Assembly: GCF_964019385.1 (NCBI RefSeq)
Contig: NC_088643.1
Coordinates: 74,508,396 to 74,572,395, forward strand
Origin: Sycon ciliatum
Taxonomy: Eukaryota > Porifera > Calcarea > Leucosolenida > Sycettidae
Direction of reading: 5' to 3'
Length of the DNA stretch: 64,000 bases
Shown here: in pieces, positions 12,001 through 31,400 of the stretch
Layout: the number at the start of each line of letters is the position of its first letter
How positions within the stretch are numbered: position 1 is the stretch's first letter
The notes under the pieces: model-generated
Databases searched by the model: none
The model's input: only the letters and a program-made list of their open reading frames with translations
What the model was told of the DNA's origin: nothing
Translations under genes and position numbers: made by a program

Positions 12001-13648
12001 GTCAACCACAACTGCCTTCAAAGAGGCAAAGACCGTACCAAGAGTGCATAAACAAGAGTATGCAACTGTGGTTATGGGTCAGTGCGCGGCGCGCTGCCTT
12101 CATTACGTAACTTGCCTTCATCACGCTCTGAAAGCATGCATTCAAACTCTCAATTTCTCGCACGAGTCCATCCGTTTTTGCTCGATTCGTTCCAGTACCT
12201 ACACAATCTCTGAATTCTGGCGCGTGAACTCCGGTTTCGTACGAAAGTTCATTTCAAACTAGAGGGAAAGTGCGGTGTTTGATTTTCCGCAGTGCGCGGA
12301 CTCCAGCTGAATGATGTAATGAAGGCAGCGCGCCGCGCATCTGGCCCATAGAAAAGAGATCACAGTTGCATACTCTTGTTTATGGACTCTTGACCGTACT
12401 AAGGAATGAGTGTGGCCCTGGCTGTACATATCACATGGAGTGACGTTCTGCTATCACTATTGATGCTTCGAATTTTAAATTGTGGAAGCTTCGACTGAAA
12501 CTGGGTTGAATATCAAAGTTGTACTTGGTCTTTGGAGAAGGCCAAGAAATCGAAAGGTGAATGTCGCTGATTGGTCGTCTCCTAGACGACGAGACAGACT
12601 TCATTCTTAAGTACTTTATTATACATGTACATGTACTTAATTTCTTATGTTCCGTTTCTTGCCACAGATGGTCTCTAGTTTGAATGAACTGCAGACCGCC
12701 ATGTCAAAATTAGAAGTAGAAAAGCAGGAGCTTGCCGAGCAGCTGGTACGTAGTAGCGTTGTGCCTTTTTGTCTTAGATGTACTGCATGCATTTTTGCGT
12801 TGATTGGGCAATGGCAAGAGTACGTAACCCCGAGGGTGTGCAACTACATTGCGTGGCTTTTCACCAAAGTTTCTTGTGTACGTCCGTCATCAGGCTGTAA
12901 TGGCCCATCTTAGCTCTGCATAATTATTCTCAACTACAAAAAAAAAGGAAAAAATGGCAATAAATAAAACGCTTTCTGTCTCCTCGATGATTTAATATGC
13001 AAAAATACTGTTGGTTTGTGAGAAAGTCACCCCTGTACCATCTGTGGTCACTTCTTACGGCATCCACTGGGAAGTGACGATGTGCGTTATTAGTTTTGAT
13101 GTACAGTGGACATGGATCAGAATTGCACAGTCAGAGGGGGGCTATATACTCTCTGCAATGGTGGAATGAGAGGAAAACGCAACATCCTCGATCATTACGT
13201 AAATACATGTAGTTGCCTCCAGCACTCCACACTACACTATCGGCCGACCCACCGCACTTGCCTATGACCCCCCCCCCCCTAACAAGGACAGTTGCGTTGA
13301 TGAGATGTTGACAGATCCTGCAGGCAGCTGTTCCGGTTTTGCAGAGCTCGTCGGTGGAGGTGTAGATGTCGAGTGAATGATACGAAGTGTAGGAAAGATG
13401 TTTTATATGTTTAAACTGGCACAATTGCACACTTTTACATAGCACCATTGCACCTGTTGAGATGATCATTCATCAACATCCAGCGTCCATCTTTTTTTCC
13501 CCTGAAGGGATTGTAGGATACAGCAATATACAACTGGGGGCTTCTGTGTACATTTTGTTGTCTTTCCCGACATATGATGTTCCCTGTTCTGTTGTTCTTA
13601 CAGAGAAACGTCCTCAATGCATCGGCATCAGCATCTACAGACGTCTGA
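1..13648 (+). CDS. p180/kinectin-like coiled-coil protein, C-terminal 15 exons (5' partial)
   Basis: Exons I read with GT/AG borders: 1-168, 459-788, 1058-1095, 1340-1466, 2160-2255, 2741-2785, 3461-3511, 4079-4150, 6043-6141, 6461-6673, 8234-8548, 8808-8870, 11812-11895, 12668-12745 and 13604-13648, with TGA at 13646-13648. They join without a frame break into 607 residues. Nearly all of this is charged heptad coiled coil rich in E, K, Q, A and L. The middle has a hydrophobic patch with 'LRDLCPSVEVS' and 'TLTSWVQSFVEKAGQE', followed by 'LAQTTSTLAGIQSQVEAE'. From memory, order and spacing resemble the C-terminal rod of ribosome-binding protein 1 (p180) and kinectin, ER-membrane proteins that tether ribosomes or microtubule motors. 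The short tail ends in an Ala/Ser-rich stretch. The membrane anchor would lie upstream of the window. Alternatives are other long coiled coils such as golgins. Exon structure is well supported; the family name is moderately supported. Confidence 0.72.
567..698 (+). repeat. In-frame 33-bp tandem repeat, 4 units
   Basis: Four near-identical 33-bp units inside exon 2 of the coiled-coil gene encode LVALEKKKAEE four times (the third unit begins with V). A degenerate fifth unit, LAAVEKNLS, follows. An 11-residue unit matches the hendecad form of coiled-coil periodicity, so copy-number change would lengthen the rod without breaking the frame. Vertebrate p180 also carries tandem short basic repeats, but of a different sequence. 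Confidence 0.9.
1754..1968. mobile_element. MITE, TA target site, CTGTAAGACATG ends
   Basis: The intron between exons 4 and 5 holds a 215-bp element with terminal inverted repeats CTGTAAGACATG / CATGTCTTACAG flanked by TA on both sides. The interior has ATTATAACGA motifs in inverted orientation. No coding capacity is seen. The TA target suggests a mariner/pogo-mobilised element. Confidence 0.7.
2915..2965 (+). other. Possible tRNA-derived SINE fragment
   Basis: GGTACGAATCCC at about 2940-2951 resembles a pol III B box, but no convincing A box lies at the right distance upstream. Recorded only as a possible SINE remnant in an intron. Confidence 0.15.
6747..7134. mobile_element. hAT-type non-autonomous element, copy 1
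   Basis: 388 bp with terminal inverted repeats TAGGGGTGAAA / TTTCACCCCTA, flanked by a perfect 8-bp target duplication ATGGTGTG at 6739-6746 and 7135-7142. Subterminal regions are built of ACTCGAGTACTCG / ACTCGAATATTCG motifs. The interior has an open stretch on the + strand with a Cys-x2-Cys motif (CRLCGEHLF). It lies in the coiled-coil gene intron between exons 10 and 11. A reverse-oriented relative is at 52516-52883. Confidence 0.88.
7245..7635. mobile_element. MITE, TA target site, CCGTAAAGTCG ends
   Basis: Inverted repeats of about 24 bp beginning CCGTAAAGTCGCGGATAAAA are flanked by TA at 7243-7244 and 7636-7637. The interior holds short direct repeats of 'caggcttcaatgcaaac' and GCTTATATGCA motifs. 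There is no coding capacity. It lies in the intron between exons 10 and 11, close to two other elements. Confidence 0.75.
7669..8007. mobile_element. pogo-like MITE (CAGGTGGAATCC ends), copy A
   Basis: 339 bp with 24-bp inverted repeats CAGGTGGAATCCTGATAATT(CGAA), flanked by TA at 7667-7668 and 8008-8009. CAG-starting ends with a TA target are typical of the pogo/Tigger branch of Tc1/mariner. Relatives: 49335-50081 (reverse), 56804-59303 (carrying two nested elements) and a 38-bp relic at 20101-20138. Confidence 0.82.
9524..9932. mobile_element. hAT-type MITE (TAGTGTTGGGA ends)
   Basis: 409 bp with ends TAGTGTTGGGA and TCCCAACATTA. The flanking 8-mers CTCATTAG (9516-9523) and CTCTTTAG (9933-9940) match at 7 of 8 positions, as expected for an aged hAT target duplication. 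Subterminal GTTCGAA/TTCGAAC motifs are repeated. It lies in the intron between exons 12 and 13. Confidence 0.8.
10364..10776. mobile_element. PIF/Harbinger-type MITE (GGCCGCGGTC ends)
   Basis: 413 bp bounded by GGCCGCGGTCACACCGAG and an inverted GGTGAGACCGCGGCC, with direct TTA at 10361-10363 and 10777-10779. TTA is the classic PIF/Harbinger target. The interior repeats GCTGAAAGTGGCTGAA-like motifs in both orientations. No coding capacity. Confidence 0.75.
11125..11563. mobile_element. pogo/Tigger-like MITE (CAGTAAAACCT ends)
   Basis: Ends CAGTAAAACCTGTAATGGCG and an inverted CGCCTTAGATAGGTTTCACTG, flanked by TA. The motif GGCGACCACTT is repeated four to five times in the subterminal regions, a typical transposase-binding arrangement. 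439 bp, non-coding, in the intron between exons 12 and 13. Confidence 0.78.
12039..12392. mobile_element. CAAGAGT-family MITE with 7-bp TSD, copy 1
   Basis: 354 bp. The ends CAAGAGTGCATAAAC and GTTTATGGACTCTTG continue into inverted repeats reaching ATGCAACTGTG and a GC-rich block. The flanking ACCGTAC at 12032-12038 and 12393-12399 is a perfect 7-bp direct duplication. Non-coding. It lies between exons 13 and 14 of the coiled-coil gene. A diverged, truncated relative is at 59308-59600. Confidence 0.8.
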
Positions 13649-14579
13649 AGTATTAGTTGCGCAACAGCGCTCTTGTGTCTATTGTATGTTCGTGAATAAC
13701 AATCCAACTATGATGTTTTGTCTGCTTTTTTCTTCTATTTTCTCCTTTTCTGCTCCTCTCAATATTTGTGATTTCCCAACCTCCCGTAACCCTTCCCAAC
13801 CACCCAGAAATATTTTATGGGAGAAATTTCTCCTAAAATTCCATTTTCCTACATTATCATTTGCACTTGTCTATTTGTGCTGTCATTGTGTATTTCATTC
13901 ATGCTTTCAAGTAATCACTGAATGTCCGCTTTGATTTGGAATGTCTGGCTAGCAAGCTTGGGGAAAGACATGTTTGCAGCGCAATGTCCCGGTATTAGCA
14001 ACACTACTAATAATAGTAGTAGTCATCGTAGCACGTCCAGCAGGGCTCGTGTCTGCTTCATTATTTCGTGGCCTTTTAGTTCCGAGCGGTTTTAGATTGT
14101 TTCCCTCCTTTTGCTACTGCTACCTTTTACTGATTTCTTATTCTTTTCTCTATCTTTCTCATATGGCTTTGTTTGCGTCTCTTGCCAAGATTTTTTTGCT
14201 GGCACCCCTCTTCTTCTTTTCTAGAACAGCCAGCTTCTCTTCTTTTTACGTTAACATTGTTGTTGAGTAGCCGTTCCATTTCAAAGGTGCAACTTAGCCG
14301 GTGGCTATGAGTTGTATTCCAGATGCTGTTTGTGTTAGAGTTCGGCCGGGACTCTGTGTTTTCTTTCTTTTTCTAGAATTTTGTTGACATGGTTGCTGAT
14401 ACTGCCCATTCTAGGCTCAACTCTTCTGTGTATCTTATGCCTGCCAAGAGAACCCGACTTGTAACATGTGCACATGGGGCGTGTACTTCGAACTAGATTG
14501 CACATGCGCGCGCGCGTGTGTGTGGGTGTGCGTGTGTGTGCATGCCTGCTACACTGGTGAGATTATGGGAATGTGTGTT
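13649..14579. other. 3' flank of the coiled-coil gene
   Basis: Pyrimidine-rich sequence following the TGA. I see no canonical AATAAA close to the stop, no further exon and no element with clear ends. A short GT-rich tract occurs at about 14510-14545. Confidence 0.4.
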
Positions 14580-14914
14580 CTGTCCCCGTGGAAAATCGCG
14601 GGAAAAAATCGCAAAAAAACGCGGGGGGGGGGGGAACGCGGCATAATATGGCATAATTTGCGGTAAATATGCGGTGAATATTATTGATATGCGGCAAGTT
14701 TGCAGTTGATATGAGGCAATTTTCAGTGAGTACAAGTAGTGAAATCAATCAGTTACAAGTCTCTGGTGTAGGCACGCGTCATAATTATTTGAGTACAAAG
14801 CAGCCACGATGAGACGTTGCTGACCGAACAGTGCACTGTGCATGTGTGTACGTGTAGTGCAACAAAAAAGTTCAAAAAACGCGGCCGCGGAATCGCGATT
14901 TTCCCCGGGGACAG
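14580..14914. mobile_element. CTGTCCCC-family MITE with 6-bp TSD, copy 1
   Basis: 335 bp with ends CTGTCCCCGTGGAAAATCGC and an inverted GCGATTTTCCCCGGGGACAG. The perfect 6-bp flanking direct repeat is TGTGTT (14574-14579, 14915-14920). The interior repeats 'atgcggc'-like units. The reverse complement of most of the interior recurs at 46503-46805. Confidence 0.82.
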
Positions 14915-14970
14915 TGTGTTGAACTGTTGATATTTGATAGCAAAATTATGCGGATCTTTGTCATGGTCTA

Positions 14971-15199
14971 CTGTAAAAGCAGAAATTGTCGGTGGTGTTT
15001 TATTTTCGGTAACTTCGGTGCCGACAATTTTTACCGAAAATAAAACGCACCGAAATTTTCGGTACAACCGATACTGTATACATGTAGTACTAGTACACCT
15101 ACCTGGAGAACGGGTTTTACCGAAAATTTCCCGCTACCGAACCGCCGATTTTGGCGAATACCGAAAATATTACACCACCGAAAATTTCTGCTTTTACAG
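14971..15199. mobile_element. TA-target MITE (CTGTAAAAGCAG ends)
   Basis: 229 bp with inverted repeats CTGTAAAAGCAGAAATTGTC / AAATTTCTGCTTTTACAG flanked by TA. The interior is built of TTTTCGGT/ACCGAAAA motifs. It resembles the elements at 50162-50596 and 57099-57300 in motif style. Confidence 0.75.
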
Positions 15200-16301
15200 T
15201 ATACGTTAGTGTGCATCATTACAGCATGCCATTGAGCTAGGTTACCCAGGACTCTTTGTAAAACAAAAAGGTTCCAGGCTGTCCAGTAGAAAATCCTAAC
15301 CATTGATCCCTTCTCTGTGTGTGTGCGTGCGTGTGTATTTACATGTACTTGGTACTATCAATCCATGCACATCGTGGGAGTTCATTTAACATTAATTTTA
15401 TGCAAAGGAAGAATGAACTATTACTTTACCTTTCGGTTGTAATTAAATCACCCTTTACTTGAGTGATTGCATGCCCTCTCATCGTCCTGCATGATCACAA
15501 TGACACAACTATTTTTGTAATGAATTAGGCTGCACATCATTCATGATTGAAACCTTGACTCAATGACGGACCGTGTCCTACACAATACAATGTCCATAAG
15601 CATAGCCTATGATTGGCCAAGTTGAGTGAGTACTAGTACTACTCTACTCGACCAGGTAACAGTGACTGGAAAGATGAAGTCAAGTCAGTGGCCAGCCTAG
15701 GCCCTGGCCTGCCTCTCTGATCTGCATGGGCTTTTCTTCTATCAAGTGAAAGAAAACTATAAAAACAGCGTCCCGGAAGTGGACTTTGCGGGACGTGTGC
15801 CATATCGGTCAAGCTGTGGCCCTATCCTGTGCGTGTGATTGTGAAGCGTGACAGAAAAAGCAGATCATGCAGAAGCCTCGAGTGCCATATCGGCACATAC
15901 AATACAGTCATGTAGATTTATCGGACCGGCCAAATAGGGTGTGTTAGTGCAGTTTCTTCCAGAAGTGCTTTTCTTTCTCCGTAGACCACGAATGCCGGTG
16001 GGCGCGTGGATCGGAAATACACCCACGCACAAGTCCTTGATCGCCTCCCTTTTTCTACCTACGCCTTGGCTACGGTACTACCTGCTATAACAGTCATGTA
16101 GGCTGATGCTGACACAGCTGTACAGTGACAGTGACAAGACGTGAAGTAGCAGACCGGTCGACCATTCCTGGCAGTACGGCAACAGTTACATACGCCAACA
16201 CTGGCAACAGTCACAGAGCAGTGCAGTGCAGTGCCGGCACTCAAGTAATAGTTGAAGACTTTGAAGTGTCTGCTGATAAAGCTACACTTTCACACTACAC
16301 A
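15200..16301 (+). promoter_or_regulatory. Upstream region of the glutaredoxin-DEP-DUF547 gene
   Basis: About 1.1 kb without a recognisable element or exon. A TATA-like CTATAAAAAC lies at about 15758-15767, but it is about 540 bp upstream of the chosen ATG, so a 5' UTR, possibly spliced, would be needed. The reading frame of the first coding exon stays open upstream to about 16125 but contains no ATG before 16302. Confidence 0.3.
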
Positions 16302-25658
<9,357 letters not shown>

Positions 25659-25708
25659 TCATTGCAGTACTGATGTTACTGCTGCTGTTGACATCCACTG
25701 GTGCTCAT

Positions 25709-25786
25709 GGTCCTTATTATTATTATTATTATTATTATTATCATTATTATACTGTCAAGTTGACTTTTTAAATGTCATCAACTCGA

Positions 25787-25860
<74 letters not shown>
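25709..25860. repeat. (TTA)n and (CT)n microsatellites
   Basis: TTA repeats at about 25709-25748 and CT repeats at about 25791-25859, just after the stop codon of the glutaredoxin fusion gene, in its probable 3' UTR or flank. Confidence 0.95.
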
Positions 25861-25863
<3 letters not shown>

Positions 25864-26688
25864 TTTTTGTGAAATCATGTGCCGGCTTTCAGACATTTAA
25901 AAACCTGTTGTAGATGTCTTCGTCCTCATTTATTAGACTCATCTGTCTTCATAAATGTAAAATACTCTCTCGCTGCTCTTTATATACACATCTTTTAGCA
26001 TTGACCTTTCAAATTTTCCCACCACCAACCAGTGCCTTTATTCATTCAACCAACAACCACATGCATGCAAGACAATTTTGATTGCAATGAATAAGTAGGC
26101 TGGAAAACCTAACGTTACTAAAATGTAACTTTCTGCATCTATCTGAATAGTTATTTTGCTCTGAGCTTCCACGAAACGACCATTCTGCTTTTCCTGTTTT
26201 TGTTAGCAAGACAATGAATGCTGTCTTTATAAACAATGAGTGCTGCTTTTATTATCAATCACCGAACCGAATGTTATTTTTCTGTTGTATTGACCTTTCC
26301 TTCATACCGCTATGCAATGTGTTACTTCTGCTTTTGCTAGTTTTATGGCTTTGTGCTGGGAACAGGGTATTACCCGGACATGATCTTCTTATCTTGAAAT
26401 TTTCTGTTCATCCCCTGTGTATACCAGTCAGACTCAGGCAGCGCTTTATTTGACAACATACCAGTACTGTTCATTGCATCTCGGTGCTCATGTACTACTG
26501 TGCTTGCAATTTTTCTTTCAAAAGCACAACGGACTTAACTTTTTTTTTTTTTTTTATGAAAGTGCACATGCCTACATAGAATGGAAGTTACTTGTGTGAC
26601 CATTGTTGTTTTTGCATACTCTTACCGTGCAGTGACTGCATCGTACAGCTCTGTAAGTGTGCAGCTGACTGCCGTGTATGGGTATATC

Positions 26689-26717
26689 CAAGAGTACATA
26701 ACCCCCTGGACTCTTTG
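26689..26717. mobile_element. 29-bp deletion relic of the CAAGAGT family
   Basis: CAAGAGTACATAACCCCC followed directly by TGGACTCTTTG: both ends of the family with the interior lost. It is flanked by GTATATC on the left (26682-26688) and on the right (26718-26724). The right copy is also the left TSD of the next element. Confidence 0.7.
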
Positions 26718-26724
26718 GTATATC

Positions 26725-27006
26725 CAAGAGTACATAACCCCCCAGAGTGTGCAACGCCTGATCCAGCTCTGCATAGGGTCTTGGTCGAGCGGAATCGGAT
26801 CTTTGCGTCATAATACCGTACACATCTGAGGGGAACCCGGGGAGTCGCGGGTACTCTTGGATCAAAAACAATGGTGCCCTGCCTCGAGACCGGCCTTGCG
26901 CTGGTGTGAAGTGTACGCATGACATCAGAAGATCCGATTCCGCTCGACCAAGACCCTACACAGAGCTGGATCGGCATTGCACACTCTGGGGGGTTATGTA
27001 CTCTTG
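26725..27006. mobile_element. CAAGAGT-family MITE, copy 2
   Basis: 282 bp with ends CAAGAGTACATAACCCCCCA and its inverse. Long inverted repeats (about 100 bp, including GGTCTTGGTCGAGCGGAATC) make the element nearly a foldback. Perfect 7-bp TSD GTATATC at 26718-26724 and 27007-27013. Confidence 0.88.
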
Positions 27007-27210
27007 GTATATCTCATCAAGAGTATGTCCCTGAGGAGTGTGCAACTCTCCACTATGGGTGTTGTCTCGGCAGAATTTCAAGTTGAAGACGTTAGTCATT
27101 GTTATGATGCATTCTACACATGTACAGTACCTACAAGTACAATCATGCATATGCTGGTACTACATTGTAGTATGCATGTCATACTACCAGCATAGGCATG
27201 TAGGTAGTAC

Positions 27211-27442
27211 CAAGAGTCCATAGCCCCAAGAGTGTGCAACTGGTCTGGCTGCTGTTAGCCTGTACTAGGCTGTAGGCCCACTGCAGAGCGGAATTCCAAC
27301 ATTACGTCCTGCCGCTGAGGCTTGGAACCAGGGAGTAGTACAAGCGCAACGAACGTGTACGTCATTTTTGATGTAACGTTGGAATTCCGCCGTGCAGATC
27401 CCCATGCACAGAGTTGCACACTCTTGGGGTTATGGACTCTTG
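27211..27442. mobile_element. CAAGAGT-family MITE, copy 3
   Basis: 232 bp with ends CAAGAGTCCATAGCCCCAAG and its inverse. Left flank GTAGTAC (27204-27210) and right flank GTAATAC (27443-27449) match at 6 of 7. It abuts copy 4 through the shared GTAATAC. Confidence 0.85.
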
Positions 27443-27449
27443 GTAATAC

Positions 27450-27865
27450 CAAGAGTACATAAACCAGAGTGCAACTCGGGATGGTTCCTGTGGGAGCGTA
27501 ATTCGTGCAGTACGTCATTTCTGACGGCATGGTAAACCACAGGTACGGTGAAAAGTTGCGTAACCAGTCGCGGTGGTGCAGGTCACTGAGTTTGTCCTGA
27601 TTTCGGTTTTTTTTGATACGGATAGCCTGGTGACTTTACTTGTCAGTGGATGTATGCAGCGTACACAGTCACACAAAACACCGAAATCCTGAAACAGGAC
27701 GTCTAAAATCAAGCAAACTTGGCCGGTTTCCAGGCTATGAAACATGAAAATTTGAGCTGTACGCAAGTCGCGGCTTGGCTGACCTCATCAGGGTGACATA
27801 GTGCACGAACTGCGCTGTTTCAGATCTGACATGCACAGTTGCACACTCTGGTTTATGTACTCTTG
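27450..27865. mobile_element. CAAGAGT-family MITE, copy 4
   Basis: 416 bp with ends CAAGAGTACATAAACCAGAG and an inverted CTCTGGTTTATGTACTCTTG. Perfect 7-bp TSD GTAATAC at 27443-27449 and 27866-27872. The interior contains an inverted CATGAAA/AAACCGG region. No coding potential. Confidence 0.88.
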
Positions 27866-27982
27866 GTAATACTGTACATGTGTTTTATAATTTTATTATG
27901 TGTATCACCAAAGTGACGCTCACTGCATTCATTTCAACCCGGAGCAGTCAGCAGTTCCAGGACACTACAATAATTATAGGTA

Positions 27983-28129
27983 CAGTTGTGCTGTGTGAAA
28001 CCTAGCCCAATTCCACATGCAGGGTACGGATCCTGCTGAATGTACACATGTACAAACACAGTGATGTGATGTGAACTGGTCCAGGGTGCTTGCTTGGTAC
28101 TTTGGGTAGGATTTCACACAGCGCAACTA
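27983..28129. mobile_element. Short TA-flanked inverted-repeat element
   Basis: CAGTTGTGCTGTGTGAAACC at the left and an imperfect inverse GGATTTCACACAGCGCAACT at the right, about 147 bp. TA precedes the left end. The right end is less certain. Confidence 0.55.
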
Positions 28130-28445
28130 TAATACTCACAATTCTAAATAGAACAATTGGACAGGACAATGGGTGGACTCACAATCGATATAGACAAAAT
28201 TAATGGTTCAACAGCCACTTTGGGTCAAGAAAGTCAGAAATACGAGAACCAAAATGCACAACACAGCTATGTACAGGGTTTCAGACGGATCTTGGCCTGT
28301 AGTTTATCTATCATATGTACAGAAAGCTTTGCTGCCTACTTTTTAAAGGGTTAGACATCTTATAACTACAAATGTGCAAGGTTAACAAGTATGTACAATG
28401 GACAAATCCAAGAAAGCAATGCGAGAGGGAGAGAGAGAGAGAACA

Positions 28446-31400
28446 TTAATCGACAGTGGGGAGCTTTCTCCGATCTCGCGATGCGTTTCTCTTTCTTTTC
28501 TTAATTGAAAACTTATCCAGTTTGTTCGTCTTTTTCAGCTCAGCAAACTTGGTTGCAATCTCCAGCTTCTTCTGGTCACCTACAGGGACATGAAAAACAA
28601 CCAGCAGAGTACTTTCTCGAATGTACTATCGAGAGGCAAAAAGGAATACAGAGTACACTGTTTCAGTTAATAAAATCCCTATTTGAATAATGTGGATGAA
28701 CGCTGGTGGCCAGCTCTCTTTGACGGTATGGTACGGGACATGTACGGGATAGCGCGCCAGGCGGGGCGACGCTAGTCACATGGTTCGTGCCGCCCCTCCT
28801 CCCCCCCCCCCCACACAAAACATACAAAATAAAGCGCTGTGGACTCTGGCTAGCGCCGCCAGGCGCTACTACTCGTAACATCTCGCGCATAGCTCCGGGA
28901 ATTAACTGCTATTCTGTGCGGTCATATTGAACTGATGTGTACGATGTAGCAATCTGTGACACTTTTAACCCTTCACCGACTGAACTCAATGTATGTGGAG
29001 AACTGTGCCCTCAAATTTATTTTATATTAAAATGCGGCAAAGCAAAGCATGTGACAGCCACGTACTCTTTTTCAGGTAGAAAGGCTTTTTGCCTTGCTTG
29101 ATCAGATCCTGTTGATGCTTCCTAGTCTCTCGCTTCGCTGCTTGTTGTTCTTTCCTCTGCTGGTCCCTGCGCTCCTGCTGGTCCTGCAACAGCAACAAGC
29201 AACAAAACACCATTATACCTATCTGTCAGTGTCCCATCATCATGTACAGTCATGAAGATTCTACTGAAATACTGTTACCTACAATGCTACATGTACAATG
29301 CAAGCATGGCACGCTACTGGCACTTTGGCAGGAGAAATACACACACGGAAGACACAGAATTAACCTTGGGACTTTGAGGAACTTGGGAAGGTCATTGCCG
29401 AAAGTAATAGCACCCATATTACATAAGGAACACACATGCATGCATGTACTCGTGTACAGGCCTGCCACACACATACATGGGACAAACTCAACTCAATACG
29501 CTCAAACACGACAACATCAACAGTAGAACTGTGCTAAGATGTACCCGCATGGGCTGCAGGAAAGTGTACTTACCATCCGAGGCACTTCTTATCACAACCT
29601 ACTTCAGAGTACGCACTAAGTGAATTGCACTGTCTTTGAAGTCGTGCTTTGATACTGGCTGCAAACAAACGTCCTGCAAATCACCCTTTTCAAATAGGAC
29701 ATACCGGTACCGGTGGCCATAGATGTCACATACATGTACACACTTGCGGTCAGCCAACATGGTATCAAAATTTAATTGTGATGGCTTCAATCGGCTAGCG
29801 AGTCCATGAATATGCACTAAACTTGGGAGTAGCAGACAGTGGAGGGTACTGTATGAAGTTGAAACCACCAATGCTATAGCCACGGCTTACCAATCGAGAT
29901 AGCATCGTGTTAATCTCTAACTTCCTGTTCGGATCTCGGGTCCGCTTGGCTTCACGCCGAAGCTCCTGAAAAGGAGAAGCACCAGACAAAAGACCGAACG
30001 TTAGGCAACAGCAATGCTAATAAGCCAATACGCTGATTTCCAGTCATAAACGGGCACCTGATGGAAATATCCATAACAAAGTTAGTTCACAGTAAAATGT
30101 CGTTGACCCACCCTGTGGGTGTGTCGCTTCGCAGCTGGTTTCTCAGTATGGGCGGGAATGAGATGCAGGCTTCTCAGTAGGGGCGGGAATGAGATGCAGG
30201 CTTCTGAGTAGGGGCGGGAATGAGATGCAGGCTTCTGAGTAGGGGCGGGAATGAGATGCAGGCTTCTGAGTAGGGGCGGGAATGAGATGCAGGCTGTCAT
30301 GCGCAGCACACACTACAATGTACAACAACGTAAAAGATCAAACATGCCGTGCGGGATTTTATCCACCGGCTAGCTTTGCATGATGGCAGCCGTGAGCGCC
30401 AGTCAAGTGTCAAGCAAGGTCAGTGGGGAAAAGCGACAGTCATTTCATTACTCAATCTCTGGACAGTCAGCTGTTTGTGTTTGCATCTTGTTTGGTGCAA
30501 TCAGCGGAGCTCAGAGTGATTGGCCCCGCCGATCGCAATCAAGTCTAGTGTACAGCGCAGCGTTTTTAATTTGCCGGAATGTGTCAAAGTCAGAGCATGA
30601 GAAACACAGCTAGCTTTGTTCTAATCCTTTTGCTAGAATGATCTATTACTTGGCTAGTAGGGAAATGGTGGTAAAACACACACACACACGTAGCAAAATT
30701 TAACAGGTATGATTGCACTAGCCCCGTACAATGCCCAGAGATGTGTGCGATCATACCCTCTGGATATTGTTCTGATGACAGCGACATGATGTAGAACATT
30801 CGCTCATTCATTACAGTTCAGGAACGACTATTGGTTACGTTACGCAGATGAAGAGATTAGACTGAGAAACACAGCACAAAATACAGCTAATGTAGGTTCA
30901 CAGAAGATGAAGTGGATGGAAGTTTAACGTCTAAACTTTTTAATAATAGCCAACCTTCTTCTCAGTCGATTGGTACGACTCAATGAAGTCATAAGACTTT
31001 TGGAAGAGATCCGGGTTTAACTTTCCCGACAGGTCGTCGAAACGAGGGTCACGAGCAACCTGAATGCCAAAAATACACGCGTAGAAGAACGCAATTAGAA
31101 GTGCACGTTGATGCATACATGTACATAGCACTTACATGCAAAAAGCAGGGATAACTTGGAATCAACTACTATCCACTTCAATGCACAGGCGAGGGTAAAT
31201 GAACCGCTTGCACACTGGACATGTGTAAGTGAACATACTCGTACATAGCACATGCACACTGCCCAGATAAGACCCTGACAGGTTCAGCTGAATGTCTGCA
31301 CAATCGAGGTAGGACAGCACATAAGATGATGCTCCTAATATCCAGAACAAGCCCCTCCTGGAGGAGCTATGGGAAAAGAATCCCCCAGAACAACAGTCTT

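Noticed and set aside
16125-16301. Upstream extension of the glutaredoxin frame
   Set aside because: It starts at GTG and has no ATG; eukaryotic initiation at 16302 gives a normal glutaredoxin N-terminus.
30082-30328. Repeated LIPAPTQKPASHS peptide
   Set aside because: 31-bp minisatellite read in one frame; the unit is not a multiple of three and it lies in an RRP36 intron.
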